From Verrucomicrobia bacterium S94 (lineage in GTDB: Bacteria; Verrucomicrobiota; Kiritimatiellia; Kiritimatiellales; Pontiellaceae): 64,000 bases of DNA. Positions 1 through 10,914 of the stretch are shown here, in pieces. The stretch is taken from contig CP036201.1 in the NCBI GenBank assembly GCA_004299845.1, positions 3,844,001 through 3,908,000 of the forward strand, written 5' to 3'. The notes under the pieces are model-generated. The model saw only the letters and a list, made by a program, of their open reading frames with translations, was not told where the DNA came from and did no database searches. The position numbers and the translations under genes were made by a program. Positions within the stretch are counted from its first letter, which is position 1. Every line of letters begins with the position of its first letter.

Positions 1-1
1 G

Positions 2-1976
<1,975 letters not shown>

Positions 1977-1977
<1 letters not shown>

Positions 1978-3173
1978 CAATCGAGCTCAGCTACGGCGCC
2001 TTCGACTACCTTCCAGGGGAGACCGTATTGATTGAGGTCGTCCATAAACGGATCGGGGTCCATCTGTTCAATGTTGAAGACGCCTTTGCCGCTCCACTTT
2101 TTCTCGAGTACCATTTTTGAACCGATCATGCAGGGTACGCCGGTGGTGTAGGAAATCGCCTGTGATTTGACTTCGGCATAGCATTCCTGATGATCGCAGG
2201 TGTTATAGATGGTGATGGTTCGGGTTTCGCCGTTCTTAATGCCGGTAACCTGGCAGCCGATCCATGTTTTTCCTTTTGTGCGCGGGCCGAGGGTGGAGGG
2301 GTCGGGGAGGAGGGTTTTCAGGAACTGCAGCGGGATGATTTTCTGACCGTTGAATTCCACTTCGTCGATCCGGGTCATGCCGACATTGCCGAGCACTTCG
2401 AGGTGTTTGAGGTAGGAATCGCCGAAGCTCATCCAGAACCGGGCGCGTTTCAGCCCTTTAATATGTTTGCCGAGTGATTCGAGCTCCTCGTGATACATCA
2501 GGTAGATATTAAGGTCTCCGATATCTTCGGGCACCGCAAAGGAGCGTTTAACGGAAAGCGGTTCGGTTTCGATCCATTCACCGTTTTCCCAGTAGCGGCC
2601 TTTGGCGGTGACTTCGCGGATGTTGATTTCCGGATTGAAGTTGGTGGCAAAGGGGTAACCATGGTCGCCGGCGTTGCAGTCGATGATGTCGATGGTGTGG
2701 ATTTCATCAAGATAGTGTTTCTGGATGTAGGTACAGAAGACCGAGGTGACGCCGGGGTCGAATCCGGAGCCGAGCAGGGCCATGAGACCGGCTTCTTTAA
2801 AGCGGTCGTGATAGGCCCACTGCCATTTATATTCAAATTTGGCGGTATCTTCAGGTTCATAGTTGGCGGTATCGATGTAGTGTACACCGGTTTCGAGGCA
2901 GGCATCCATGATGTGCAGATCCTGATAGGGCAGGGCCACATTGATCACCAGTTCCGGACCGAAGCGTTTAATCAGCTCCACCAGCTCCGGCACGTCGTCG
3001 GCATCGACCTGCGCTGTCTGAATCGGCCGGTCGAGTTGTGCAGCAATGGCATCGCACTTTGATTTTGTGCGGCTCGCCAGCATAATTTCTGAAAAGACTT
3101 CCGGCAGTGCGGCGCATTTGTGCACGACTACTCCGCTGACTCCGCCCGCTCCGATGATTAAAACCTTTGACAT
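1977..3173 (-). CDS. carboxynorspermidine synthase (saccharopine dehydrogenase family)
   Basis: A 398-residue NAD(P)H-dependent reductase that condenses aspartate semialdehyde with diaminopropane or putrescine. The Rossmann motif GAGGVSGVV is at residues 8-16. The segments ETGVHYIDTANYEPED and SGFDPGVTSVF are characteristic of the carboxynorspermidine dehydrogenase branch of the lysine-saccharopine family. It is the first gene of a two-gene operon with nspC, and the stop and start codons overlap by one base. Whether the product is spermidine or norspermidine cannot be read from sequence. Arginine decarboxylase at 8.6-10.5 kb could feed the same pathway through agmatine. Confidence 0.93.
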
Positions 3174-3232
3174 ATTTTTAGCTCCTGAAAAAAGAGGATG
3201 CTAAATACCGCACCTGCGGCGGTTTTGGCAAC

Positions 3233-4102
3233 CTAATGTTTATACTGGCTCAGGTGGGTCAGTTTCCGCTCGCGGAATTCCGCCGGTGAGAGTGTGCTGA
3301 CCTGTTTGAAAACCCGGCTGAAATAGGCGCGGTTCGGGAAGCCGGTGGCCTCTGCAATCTGATCAATGGAGAGATCGGAATGCTCGAGCAGGTGGCCGGC
3401 CCGGCTGATGCGGATCTGATTGACATAGCGTGCCGGCGAGGTGTGCAGGTATTTACTGAAAAGGCGGCACAGGGTTTCGATGCTGATGCCGGCTCGAGCA
3501 GCGAGCAGTTCGTTCGGCAGTTTTTCACTCATATGCTCGCTGATGTAGCGGATGACCGACTGCAGTCTTCCGGGGAGCGGTGGGGCCCAGCTGATGTCGC
3601 GGTGACTGATGCACAGATGGATAAGCGCCAGACTGCGGTGGAATATGCGGTTGGTTCCGGCGCTGCCACTGGAAATTTCTTCAGCGAGATTCTGTATGAG
3701 CTGCAGCTGAAAGCCGGTCGGTTTGATAATTACCGGAATTTGCTGGTGCGGGGTGAGGCGTTTTTCCAGGGAAAAATGGAACCATAGGTTCCGTACTGGC
3801 TGTTCACCGATGCAATGAAACAGGACATGATCCGGAATAAGCAGAATGCGGTCGGGTTTCAGTTCATAGCGCTGATGATCGAGTTCGATGCAGTGGCCGG
3901 GATCGAAGTTGTAGTAAAGCCGCCAGAATGGACTGAGTACATTCGGAAAATTCCAGTGGGTATTGCCTGGAATATAGCCCGCCTCGTGTAACGCAGGCAG
4001 TTCCGAGGTGGCGATGATGCCGCGCGGCTCAAACTCAATCCCTTTGCCGGAGTAGGGATTTTCGTAGGCCCCGAAATTTAATCTTTTGACAGAATCAGAC
4101 AT
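3233..4102 (-). CDS. AraC-family transcriptional regulator
   Basis: 289 residues from the ATG at 4102. The open frame continues upstream to 4294, but that part would overlap the divergent desaturase gene and looks like non-coding sequence. The N-terminal half is a cupin-like sensor domain (GNTHWNFPNVLSPFWRLYY and DRILLIPDHVLFHC). The C-terminal hundred residues hold the two helix-turn-helix motifs, ending in the usual GFPNRAYFSRVFKQ signature. It is divergent from the desaturase gene with about 87 bp between them, so that gene is the most likely target. The signal sensed is unknown. Confidence 0.9.
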   Translation of the reverse strand: MSDSVKRLNFGAYENPYSGKGIEFEPRGIIATSELPALHEAGYIPGNTHWNFPNVLSPFWRLYYNFDPGHCIELDHQRYELKPDRILLIPDHVLFHCIGEQPVRNLWFHFSLEKRLTPHQQIPVIIKPTGFQLQLIQNLAEEISSGSAGTNRIFHRSLALIHLCISHRDISWAPPLPGRLQSVIRYISEHMSEKLPNELLAARAGISIETLCRLFSKYLHTSPARYVNQIRISRAGHLLEHSDLSIDQIAEATGFPNRAYFSRVFKQVSTLSPAEFRERKLTHLSQYKH

Positions 4103-4189
4103 AAGAATGCACGGAGCGGATATAGCCGTATTTCGGGATCGGTGCAAACGTAATCTGTTATTGAGATTTAGTATTAACAGGAGGATACT

Positions 4190-5188
4190 ATGCCTGAACT
4201 CGTTGAAGAAAAAATATGCTGGTACCGTAGCCCCATTGATAAAGAGCTGCGCAAAAAACTGATGGAACGAAGCGATGCCAAAGGTCTGGTTCACGTTGTT
4301 TCGCTGATTCTTCTGTCTCTGGCAACCGGTTTCGGTGTGTGGTATTCAGCGCATCATTTCCACTGGAGCATTACGCTGCTGGCACTGTTTATTCATGGAA
4401 CCTGCTTCACGTTTCTGGGGGAGCATGCCGGTATTCATGAGCTGTCGCACGGAACTGTATTTAAGACGAAAGCTCTGAATGAATTTTTTCTGAAACTGAT
4501 CGGGTTTTTTACCTGGAAAAATATTCATGTGTACCGTGCCAGCCATACCCGGCATCATATGGCTACGGTGCATTGTAAACAGGATCTGGAGGTTCCGCTT
4601 CCTTATAAAGTCACGCTGCGGCAATGGATCGGGTATTACACCTTCGACATGGATCGTTTTCTCAGCACCAACTGGCAGATTGTCCGCAATGCCTTCGGCG
4701 TATTGAGCGGCGAATGGGAAAACTTTCTCTTTCCCAAGGGTTCTAAAGACCGGAGAAAGGTTTTCGCCTATGCCCGCATCGTTCTCATGGGTCAGCTGCT
4801 GATTGTAGCCGGAATCATCTATTTGCAGGACTGGATTCTGCTGTTGCTTTTCACGTTTCCGACCTACGCCACCTGGCTGGCCTGGCTGGTGACGATTCCG
4901 CAGCATGCGGGGCTGCAGCCCAATACGCCGGATTTCCGACTATGCTGCCGGTCGGTCAAGGTCGATCCGTTCACGCTTTTTCTGCATTGGAATATGGATT
5001 ACCACGTGGAGCATCATATGTTTGCCGGAGTGCCCTTCTATAATCTGCCGAAACTGAGGGAAGCGATTAAAGACGATCTGCCGCCGATGCGTCCGTTTTT
5101 CGAGACCTGGAAAGAGATCCGGCATACGCTGAAGAAGCAGAAAACGGATCCGACCTATTGTTATATTCCGGAGATCCCGAAGGGCTAG
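4190..5188 (+). CDS. membrane fatty acid desaturase
   Basis: A 332-residue integral membrane di-iron enzyme that introduces a double bond into a lipid acyl chain. The three histidine boxes are HELSH (residues 83-87), HTRHH (119-123) and HVEHH (272-276). Hydrophobic segments lie near residues 36-56, 62-78 and 196-235. A strong Shine-Dalgarno, AGGAGG, sits just before the ATG. The stop codon shares the palindrome CTAG with the stop of the convergent PLP enzyme gene. The divergent AraC gene is its likely regulator. Family is certain; regiospecificity and substrate are not. Confidence 0.94.
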   Translation: MPELVEEKICWYRSPIDKELRKKLMERSDAKGLVHVVSLILLSLATGFGVWYSAHHFHWSITLLALFIHGTCFTFLGEHAGIHELSHGTVFKTKALNEFFLKLIGFFTWKNIHVYRASHTRHHMATVHCKQDLEVPLPYKVTLRQWIGYYTFDMDRFLSTNWQIVRNAFGVLSGEWENFLFPKGSKDRRKVFAYARIVLMGQLLIVAGIIYLQDWILLLLFTFPTYATWLAWLVTIPQHAGLQPNTPDFRLCCRSVKVDPFTLFLHWNMDYHVEHHMFAGVPFYNLPKLREAIKDDLPPMRPFFETWKEIRHTLKKQKTDPTYCYIPEIPKG

Positions 5189-6663
5189 GGCAGTGCCCGT
5201 GCGAGGCGCGCAATCAGGTCCTTCGGGTCTTCGGTGCCGACCGAAATACGGATGAGCCAGCGTGAAGCACCGGCCTGTTCCGCCCATTCGAGTTCCTGAT
5301 AGTGGGCGATCAGTACAAACGGGCAGCAGAGACTGAAGCTGGTTCCGAGGTTTGGACCTTTGGTGATTTCGAGGCGGTCGTAGACCGCTTCGGTGTACTT
5401 TTCAGGTTCTTTCAGAACGAAAGAAAGCAGGCCGCCGTAACCGCCGTCGGGTCGCCGGAACTGATCATAGATTTCCCGGTCGGTAAACATCGGATAATAC
5501 ACGGAATCAACGGCCGGGTGCTGATGCAGATATTCGCTGAGGGCCAATGCGCTGCGGTTGATCTGTCCAACCCGTTCCCGGAAGTTGCGCGAATCTTTTT
5601 CCAGCTGGATAATGTCGGCTCCGTAAAACGCTTCCGGTTCATGAATGGTGCGGAGTTCATTGCGGAGTGTGCGATAGAAATCCGACTTTTCGTTCAGAAT
5701 CAGTGCCCCGCCCATGACGTCGCTGGTGCCGGAAAAGAATTTGGTCAGGCTGATAACCGAGATGTCGGAAACCGGCAGTGTATTCTGATTGATGCAGGCG
5801 CCGAGGGTTTCATCGATGATAATTGGAAAGTGGAACTGATCCGCCAGTTTGCGGAGTCTTTTCAGATCCACACACGTCAGCAGCGGATTGGAGGGAAATT
5901 CACAGAAAAGGCCGCTGATGGGGGATGTGGCTAAATCCTTTTCCAGCTGTTCCAGATCCGCGATATCGCCTTTATCATAAAACAGGGCGCGGTAGGGATT
6001 AAACTTTTCCTGCAGCTTGAGCGTATCGCCATAGGGGAAGGCAAACTGTGCGGTCGGGGCTTCAAGGCGGTTTTGGCGTACGGCGATGTAGGCGGCATGA
6101 ATGGCTGCCATTCCCGATGGGAAAAGAAAAATGTTTTCGGGGGTTGCGCCGGAAAATCCGGCAATACGTTTTTTAAGGGTTTCCGCTTGTGCGGAGGCGT
6201 CCGGGGCCGGGATGCCGTTGAGCAGGGCTTCGGCGCAACGCGATGAAATGCCCTCGCCGGCATGCTGCCAGTAGGCTTTGGCCTGCGCGGCCAGTGTTGA
6301 AGGAAAACTGATCAGATGAACGGCGGAACCGTCTGTTTTACGTATGCTGATTTCGGCGGTCGGATCGTTGACCCAGAGATAGGCTGCGCAGCGCTCGGCG
6401 GCATCGCGGGTGGTATAAAGCTGTGCGCATTCGTCGCTTCGCCTGCTGAATTTATGAACGGCGGCCTCGACCAGGGGATGATAAAAAAAGCGCGGATAGC
6501 CGAGGTGCAGTTTCTGCATAGTAACAGGGTTTTTCTCCTCGTAGCCGATGACGTCCTGCCAGCGCGGCAGGCACATGGCGATGGCATGCGGCGAGTTGGG
6601 CACCGGTTTTCCGAGATCTTCAGCCCGCCAGAGCGGATTTTTGCGTAAGGTTTCCTGCGGCAT
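5185..6663 (-). CDS. large Cys/Met-metabolism PLP enzyme (cystathionine gamma-synthase-like)
   Basis: 492 residues from the ATG at 6663, longer than the roughly 380-400 residues of ordinary trans-sulfuration enzymes. An N-terminal extension of about 130 residues (HAIAMCLPRWQDVIGYEE) precedes the fold. The PLP lysine is about K308 in SLTKFFSGTSD; FPSGMAAIHAA and IIIDETLG are also conserved. The extended form resembles fungal-type cystathionine gamma-synthases. It starts four bases after the stop of the canonical enzyme gene upstream, so the two form one operon and may act in the same sulfur amino acid step. Substrate choice between O-acyl-homoserine and cystathionine is not resolved. Confidence 0.85.
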   Translation of the reverse strand: MPQETLRKNPLWRAEDLGKPVPNSPHAIAMCLPRWQDVIGYEEKNPVTMQKLHLGYPRFFYHPLVEAAVHKFSRRSDECAQLYTTRDAAERCAAYLWVNDPTAEISIRKTDGSAVHLISFPSTLAAQAKAYWQHAGEGISSRCAEALLNGIPAPDASAQAETLKKRIAGFSGATPENIFLFPSGMAAIHAAYIAVRQNRLEAPTAQFAFPYGDTLKLQEKFNPYRALFYDKGDIADLEQLEKDLATSPISGLFCEFPSNPLLTCVDLKRLRKLADQFHFPIIIDETLGACINQNTLPVSDISVISLTKFFSGTSDVMGGALILNEKSDFYRTLRNELRTIHEPEAFYGADIIQLEKDSRNFRERVGQINRSALALSEYLHQHPAVDSVYYPMFTDREIYDQFRRPDGGYGGLLSFVLKEPEKYTEAVYDRLEITKGPNLGTSFSLCCPFVLIAHYQELEWAEQAGASRWLIRISVGTEDPKDLIARLARALP

Positions 6664-6667
6664 AACT

Positions 6668-7810
6668 CTATAGATTTTTAAGTGAAGTCTCGATGTCATT
6701 AATCAGGTCGTCGGCATCCTCGATGCCTACGGAAAAGCGGACGAGCCCGTCGGTGATGCCGACCGCTTCGCGTTCGGCTTTCGGGATCGAGGCATGGGTC
6801 ATCGATGCCGGATGACAGATGAGTGATTCTATGCCGCCGAGGCTTTCTGCCAATGAAAACAGCTTGAGATTGGAGATCAGTTTTACGACCTGCTCAAACG
6901 GCAGGTTAAAGATGGCGGTGACGATGCCGCTGCCGCCGCGCATCTGTTTTCTGGCCAGCTCATACTGAGGATGCGAGGGATGGAAGGGATAGCGTACAGT
7001 TTCGGTTTCTTTCAATGACAGGAGAAAATCGGTGATTTTCAGCGCATTTTCCTGGTGCTGCTTCATGCGTACGGCAAGGGTTTTCAGGCCGCGCGAAATC
7101 AGCCAGCAGTCGAATGGCGACGGATTCAGGCCGACGGCTTTCTGCGCGAAGATCATCTTTTCGTTCCATTCTTCGGAATTGGTACAGACGACTCCGCCGA
7201 GGCAGTCGGAATGACCGTTAATGTATTTCGTGGTGCTCGACAGGCTGATGTCCGCTCCGAGCGCAAGCGGATTCTGGAAATAGGGTGATGCAAAGGTGTT
7301 GTCGACCAGCAGTTCTGTGCCGGCGTCGTGTGCGGCGTTGGCGAGAGTTTTGATATCGATGATTTTCAGCAGCGGATTGGTAGGCGATTCGATCCAGACC
7401 AGGGCCGGTTTCTGTTTTTCAATTTCCGCATAGTTTGCCGGTTCGGAGAGATCGGCATAGGAAATGGTGATGCCGAACTTTCGGAAGACCTGGTCGTAGA
7501 TGCGATAGGTGCATCCGTAGATATTTTCTTCGGCCACGACATGATCGCCCGAGGAGAGGGTGGAAATGACGGCGTTGACGGCCGCCATGCCGCTGCCGAA
7601 GACGGTGGCATATTCCGCCTGTTCCAGCTGGGCGAGGGTGGCTCCGAGACGGTCGAAAGCCGGGTTGCCCGAGCGGGTGTAGTCGTAGCCCCGGGTCTGT
7701 CCGGGTTCGAGCTGGGCAAAGGTGGAGGTTAAGTAGACAGGGGGAATCACGGCTCCGGTTTCTTTATCCGGTTCCTGGCCGATGTGAATGGCTGCGGTAT
7801 CAAATTTCAT
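6668..7810 (-). CDS. trans-sulfuration enzyme (cystathionine gamma-synthase/lyase)
   Basis: A 380-residue PLP enzyme of the Cys/Met metabolism family, of normal length. YTRSGNP (44-50) contacts the cofactor phosphate, FGSGMAAVNA is the fold signature, LLVDNTFASP holds the cofactor aspartate, and K195 in SSTTKYINGHSD forms the Schiff base. Family members are cystathionine gamma-synthase, cystathionine gamma-lyase, methionine gamma-lyase or O-acetylhomoserine sulfhydrylase. I favour cystathionine gamma-synthase or lyase, but sequence reading alone does not separate them. It is the first gene of the pair with the large paralogue downstream. I saw no SAM riboswitch in its leader. Confidence 0.9.
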   Translation of the reverse strand: MKFDTAAIHIGQEPDKETGAVIPPVYLTSTFAQLEPGQTRGYDYTRSGNPAFDRLGATLAQLEQAEYATVFGSGMAAVNAVISTLSSGDHVVAEENIYGCTYRIYDQVFRKFGITISYADLSEPANYAEIEKQKPALVWIESPTNPLLKIIDIKTLANAAHDAGTELLVDNTFASPYFQNPLALGADISLSSTTKYINGHSDCLGGVVCTNSEEWNEKMIFAQKAVGLNPSPFDCWLISRGLKTLAVRMKQHQENALKITDFLLSLKETETVRYPFHPSHPQYELARKQMRGGSGIVTAIFNLPFEQVVKLISNLKLFSLAESLGGIESLICHPASMTHASIPKAEREAVGITDGLVRFSVGIEDADDLINDIETSLKNL

Positions 7811-8017
7811 CTCATTCTCGTGTAAAACTGATCATATTTAAAGGGATTGTCGTGAGGGAAGGTAGCGGGTTGAGCGCATTACGTCAAATGCTGCCTTTGG
7901 AACCTTTGTTTTAATCTTGTTATCTGATTTGAATTGATTAATTCGTCTGGAAAATGGAGTTTGCTTTAGGACGTGTGTCCGGGGAGAAGGGTTCTTATTC
8001 TGGTTATTAAGGAAAAT

Positions 8018-8653
8018 ATGTTACGGGTTGTGAATAATAAGGCTTTGGCATTGCTTATGGCAGGAACTTTGTTCGTGCGGACCGCGTCAGCAATGCCGGA
8101 AACAGGTATAGCTCCAGAGAATGGTTTTATTGAAAATCTCCAAGTGGCTTTGCTGGTGTTGGGAATGCTTGTATTTCTGATCAGGGTGAAGCGAACGAGT
8201 CCGGCTTGCCGATGTATTATGTTCGGGGGGGCATGGCTCTGTCTCTCTTTTGTATTGAGGGAGCTTGATGTTGAGGATTTAGCAGTCCCTCGGTGGGTCA
8301 TTATGATTGGGAGTGGGACGGGGCGGAATCTGATCATGGCTGCAGGATGGGTTGCTGTAGGCATATTTTGTTTGAAGTCATTTCGGATACTGAAGAGAAA
8401 TCTGAAATTTCTGGTCTCTGTTCCGGCAAGTATTCTTGTTGTGATTGGCGGTTTTTTACTGGTGTCGGGGGGGCTGTTCGATCGAGAAACCATCCGGTTG
8501 GAAAACGGGCGTCTTTATGAAGAACTTTTGGAAGCCTGCGGCTATTTTCTGATATTTGTGGCTGCGCTGATGGCCGGCAAATTTAAAACACTTCCGGAGG
8601 ATGAGCAGGAGGCCGTTGCGGCGGAGGGGGCCTGCGTTCACCGTTCGAAGTAG
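8018..8653 (+). CDS. hypothetical multi-pass membrane protein
   Basis: A protein of about 211 residues that I do not recognise. I chose the ATG at 8018, which has an AAGGA ribosome site, over the GTG at 7973. Hydrophobic segments occur at about residues 5-20, 33-52, 62-80, 95-118, 128-150 and 178-194, suggesting five or six membrane passes. Conserved-looking polar pieces between them are ENGFIEN, RELDVED and SGTGRN. The 3' end overlaps the convergent speA gene by 16 bp. Neighbours give no functional clue. Confidence 0.7.
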   Translation: MLRVVNNKALALLMAGTLFVRTASAMPETGIAPENGFIENLQVALLVLGMLVFLIRVKRTSPACRCIMFGGAWLCLSFVLRELDVEDLAVPRWVIMIGSGTGRNLIMAAGWVAVGIFCLKSFRILKRNLKFLVSVPASILVVIGGFLLVSGGLFDRETIRLENGRLYEELLEACGYFLIFVAALMAGKFKTLPEDEQEAVAAEGACVHRSK

Positions 8654-10542
8654 GTGTATCCGCGCATACCGTTTTCGAAAGCATCCATGATGTTGCGGCG
8701 CTCTTTCGCAGTAATCGCATCGTTGCGGACGGCGGTTTCCGCCAGTTTCCGGATGCGGCGGATTATGTTTTTCGGGTCGTATTCCACGTAGGATAAAACG
8801 TCGGCCACTGAGTCGCCTTCGAGTTCCCGGGAATAATTCAAATGTCCTTCGCGGTCGACTTCCACGGTGATGACGTTGGTGTCGCCCAGCAGGTTGTGCA
8901 GATCGCCGAGGGTTTCCTGATAGGCTCCGACAAGAAAGACGCCGAGATAATATTCATCATCTGTCAGGTTATGCAGCGGAAGCGAATCGCGGGTGGTGTA
9001 CTGCCCGACAAAGCGGTCGATTTTACCGTCGCAGTCGCAGGTAATATCGGCCAGCACTACTTCGCGGGTCGGTTTTTCATTGAGCCGGTGGATCGGCATG
9101 ATCGGAAAAAGCTGATCGATGGCCCAGACATCGGGCAGCGATTGAAACAGGCTGAAGTTACCGTAGTAAATATCGGCCAGCATGGAAGGCAGTTTGCGCA
9201 GCTCGCTGGGCACATAATCCATCTGTCCGGTGAGTTTTGCTATGCGGGTGATAATGTGCCAGAAAATGGTGCCGGCCAGCGCGCGGTCTCGCAGGGTCAT
9301 GGTACCGCGTTTGAATCGTTCGTGAATTTCGTCGCGGTAGTAAAAGGCGTCGTGGAAGCATTCCTGTGCGTTGCGCTTGTTGACCACTTTGACTACGGCC
9401 ATCAGGTTGTGCAGCAGTTCGTGAGCGTTTTCGGGGAGTTCAGTAGGCAGATCGCTGATTTCGAAACGGCTCTCGTCGAGAATGTTGAACAGCAGTACAG
9501 AATAATAGGCAACCGTTGCGCGCCCCGATTCGGTGACGATGTCGGGATGGGGCACGCCGGTTTCGGCCAGCGTACTGACCAGGTTTTCCACGATCGCTAC
9601 GCAGTATTCGTCGAGATTATAGTTCCTGCTTGCTTCGGTATCGCCCTGTGATCCGTCATAGTCAACCGCCAGGCCGCCGCCAAGGTCGAGGATGCCCATG
9701 GGGGCGCCTTCTTTCACCAGACCGATATAGACGCGACAGGCTTCGACGACTGCTTCACGAATATCCCGGATATTGGGGATCTGCGAACCGACGTGATAGT
9801 GCAGCAGCTGGAGGCAGTCGAGCATGTTGACTTCTTTCAGGAGATCGACGACGTCACACACCTGCGAAGGATTCAGCCCGAAGACACTGCGCTCACCGCC
9901 GGAGTGGTTCCAGTGCCCGGATGCCTGAGTGGAGAGTTTGAGACGGACGCCGATTTTCGGCGGTATATCCAGGGTTTTGGAGCGGTTGATGATCAGTTCG
10001 AGCTCCGACGGGGTTTCCACCACAAAGATGCACTGCAGGCCCATTTTGCAGGCATAAAGGCCGAGGTCGACAAACTCCTCATCTTTATAACCGTTGCAGA
10101 TGAGGTAGGCTTCGGGATCGTGCATGTAGGAGAGGGCCGCGATCAGTTCCGGTTTACTGCCGGCTTCTAGACCGTGATGGTAGCGGGCACCGAATGCCGT
10201 GATTTCTTCGAGCACCTGCTGTTGCTGGTTCACTTTAATCGGATAGACACCACGGTAGTTTCCTTCGTATTCAAACTCCTGAATCGCCCGGCCGAAACCT
10301 TCGTGCAGGAGTTTGATCCGTGCGTCAAGGATGTCGGAAAACCGCAACAGAACCGGCATATTCAGCCCTCGGTCGATTAAACCGTCCACAATATGGCGAA
10401 GAGATATGCCGGTGCCGTTTCCGTGCGGGTGAACAATCACCTCGCCGGCATCGGATACACTGAAGTAATCTGTACCCCAGTTGTTGATACCGTAAATTTC
10501 CGCCGACTGTTCCGGCGACCATGCTGTAGATTCCGTTTTCAA
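8638..10542 (-). CDS. speA: biosynthetic arginine decarboxylase
   Basis: A PLP enzyme of the alanine racemase-fold type that converts arginine to agmatine, the entry to putrescine and spermidine. The PLP lysine is in VYPIKVNQ (about residue 103); GGGLAVDYDGS, ESGRA and the C-terminal DAFENGMRGYTYFER are typical of SpeA. The frame is open up to 10818, but homology begins at about EQSAEIYGINNWG. The best start there is a TTG at 10542, giving 634 residues, close to the usual 630-660; this start is uncertain. Together with the carboxynorspermidine genes at 1-3 kb it points to agmatine-derived spermidine synthesis. Confidence 0.92.
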   Translation of the reverse strand: MKTESTAWSPEQSAEIYGINNWGTDYFSVSDAGEVIVHPHGNGTGISLRHIVDGLIDRGLNMPVLLRFSDILDARIKLLHEGFGRAIQEFEYEGNYRGVYPIKVNQQQQVLEEITAFGARYHHGLEAGSKPELIAALSYMHDPEAYLICNGYKDEEFVDLGLYACKMGLQCIFVVETPSELELIINRSKTLDIPPKIGVRLKLSTQASGHWNHSGGERSVFGLNPSQVCDVVDLLKEVNMLDCLQLLHYHVGSQIPNIRDIREAVVEACRVYIGLVKEGAPMGILDLGGGLAVDYDGSQGDTEASRNYNLDEYCVAIVENLVSTLAETGVPHPDIVTESGRATVAYYSVLLFNILDESRFEISDLPTELPENAHELLHNLMAVVKVVNKRNAQECFHDAFYYRDEIHERFKRGTMTLRDRALAGTIFWHIITRIAKLTGQMDYVPSELRKLPSMLADIYYGNFSLFQSLPDVWAIDQLFPIMPIHRLNEKPTREVVLADITCDCDGKIDRFVGQYTTRDSLPLHNLTDDEYYLGVFLVGAYQETLGDLHNLLGDTNVITVEVDREGHLNYSRELEGDSVADVLSYVEYDPKNIIRRIRKLAETAVRNDAITAKERRNIMDAFENGMRGYTYFER

Positions 10543-10914
10543 GAAGTGCGATATACGGGCGTTTCCGGGGTTTTGAAAGTCAATTATGAAAAAAATCTGA
10601 TTGATTATAAATCCAGCGATTAACGGATAAGCCGGTGAACTTATTTCTGAAGAGCAATGCTGACGTACCGGATTGGATAAAAATTGATTTTCGGGTTTTC
10701 TCTCTGAATTTACGGGCGGGGAACTCAGCGATCGACTGTTGCGGAGAGGTTTCGAAATGGCGCAGGGATTAAACGCGATCGGGTTCTCTTTTTCCCGGGC
10801 ATTATACGGTTGGATCAACGTTTCAGCGGGTAATCCGTAGCGTGTAAATTATATTTTTTTAAGTTTAACCTTTTATGGATTTCTCTTTTCTTCTTATATT
10901 TTCTATATTTAAGC
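10543..10914. other. divergent intergenic region between speA and the hydrolase array
   Basis: 372 bp with no convincing gene. The leftward frame stays open to 10818, but its translation does not look like protein. The right end is strongly AT-rich, with T-rich runs at 10850-10910, and must carry the promoter of the exported hydrolase gene at 10915. I could not pick a reliable -35/-10 pair. Confidence 0.5.

Noticed and set aside
4103-4294. 64-residue N-terminal extension of the AraC regulator
   Set aside because: It would overlap the start and ribosome site of the divergent desaturase gene, and its composition is not protein-like.
7811-8017. SAM riboswitch before the Cys/Met PLP operon
   Set aside because: The leader lacks the expected conserved stems and core sequences.
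10543-10818. N-terminal extension of SpeA in the open frame
   Set aside because: The sequence lacks homology to known SpeA N-termini and would make the protein about 90 residues too long; treated as upstream DNA.
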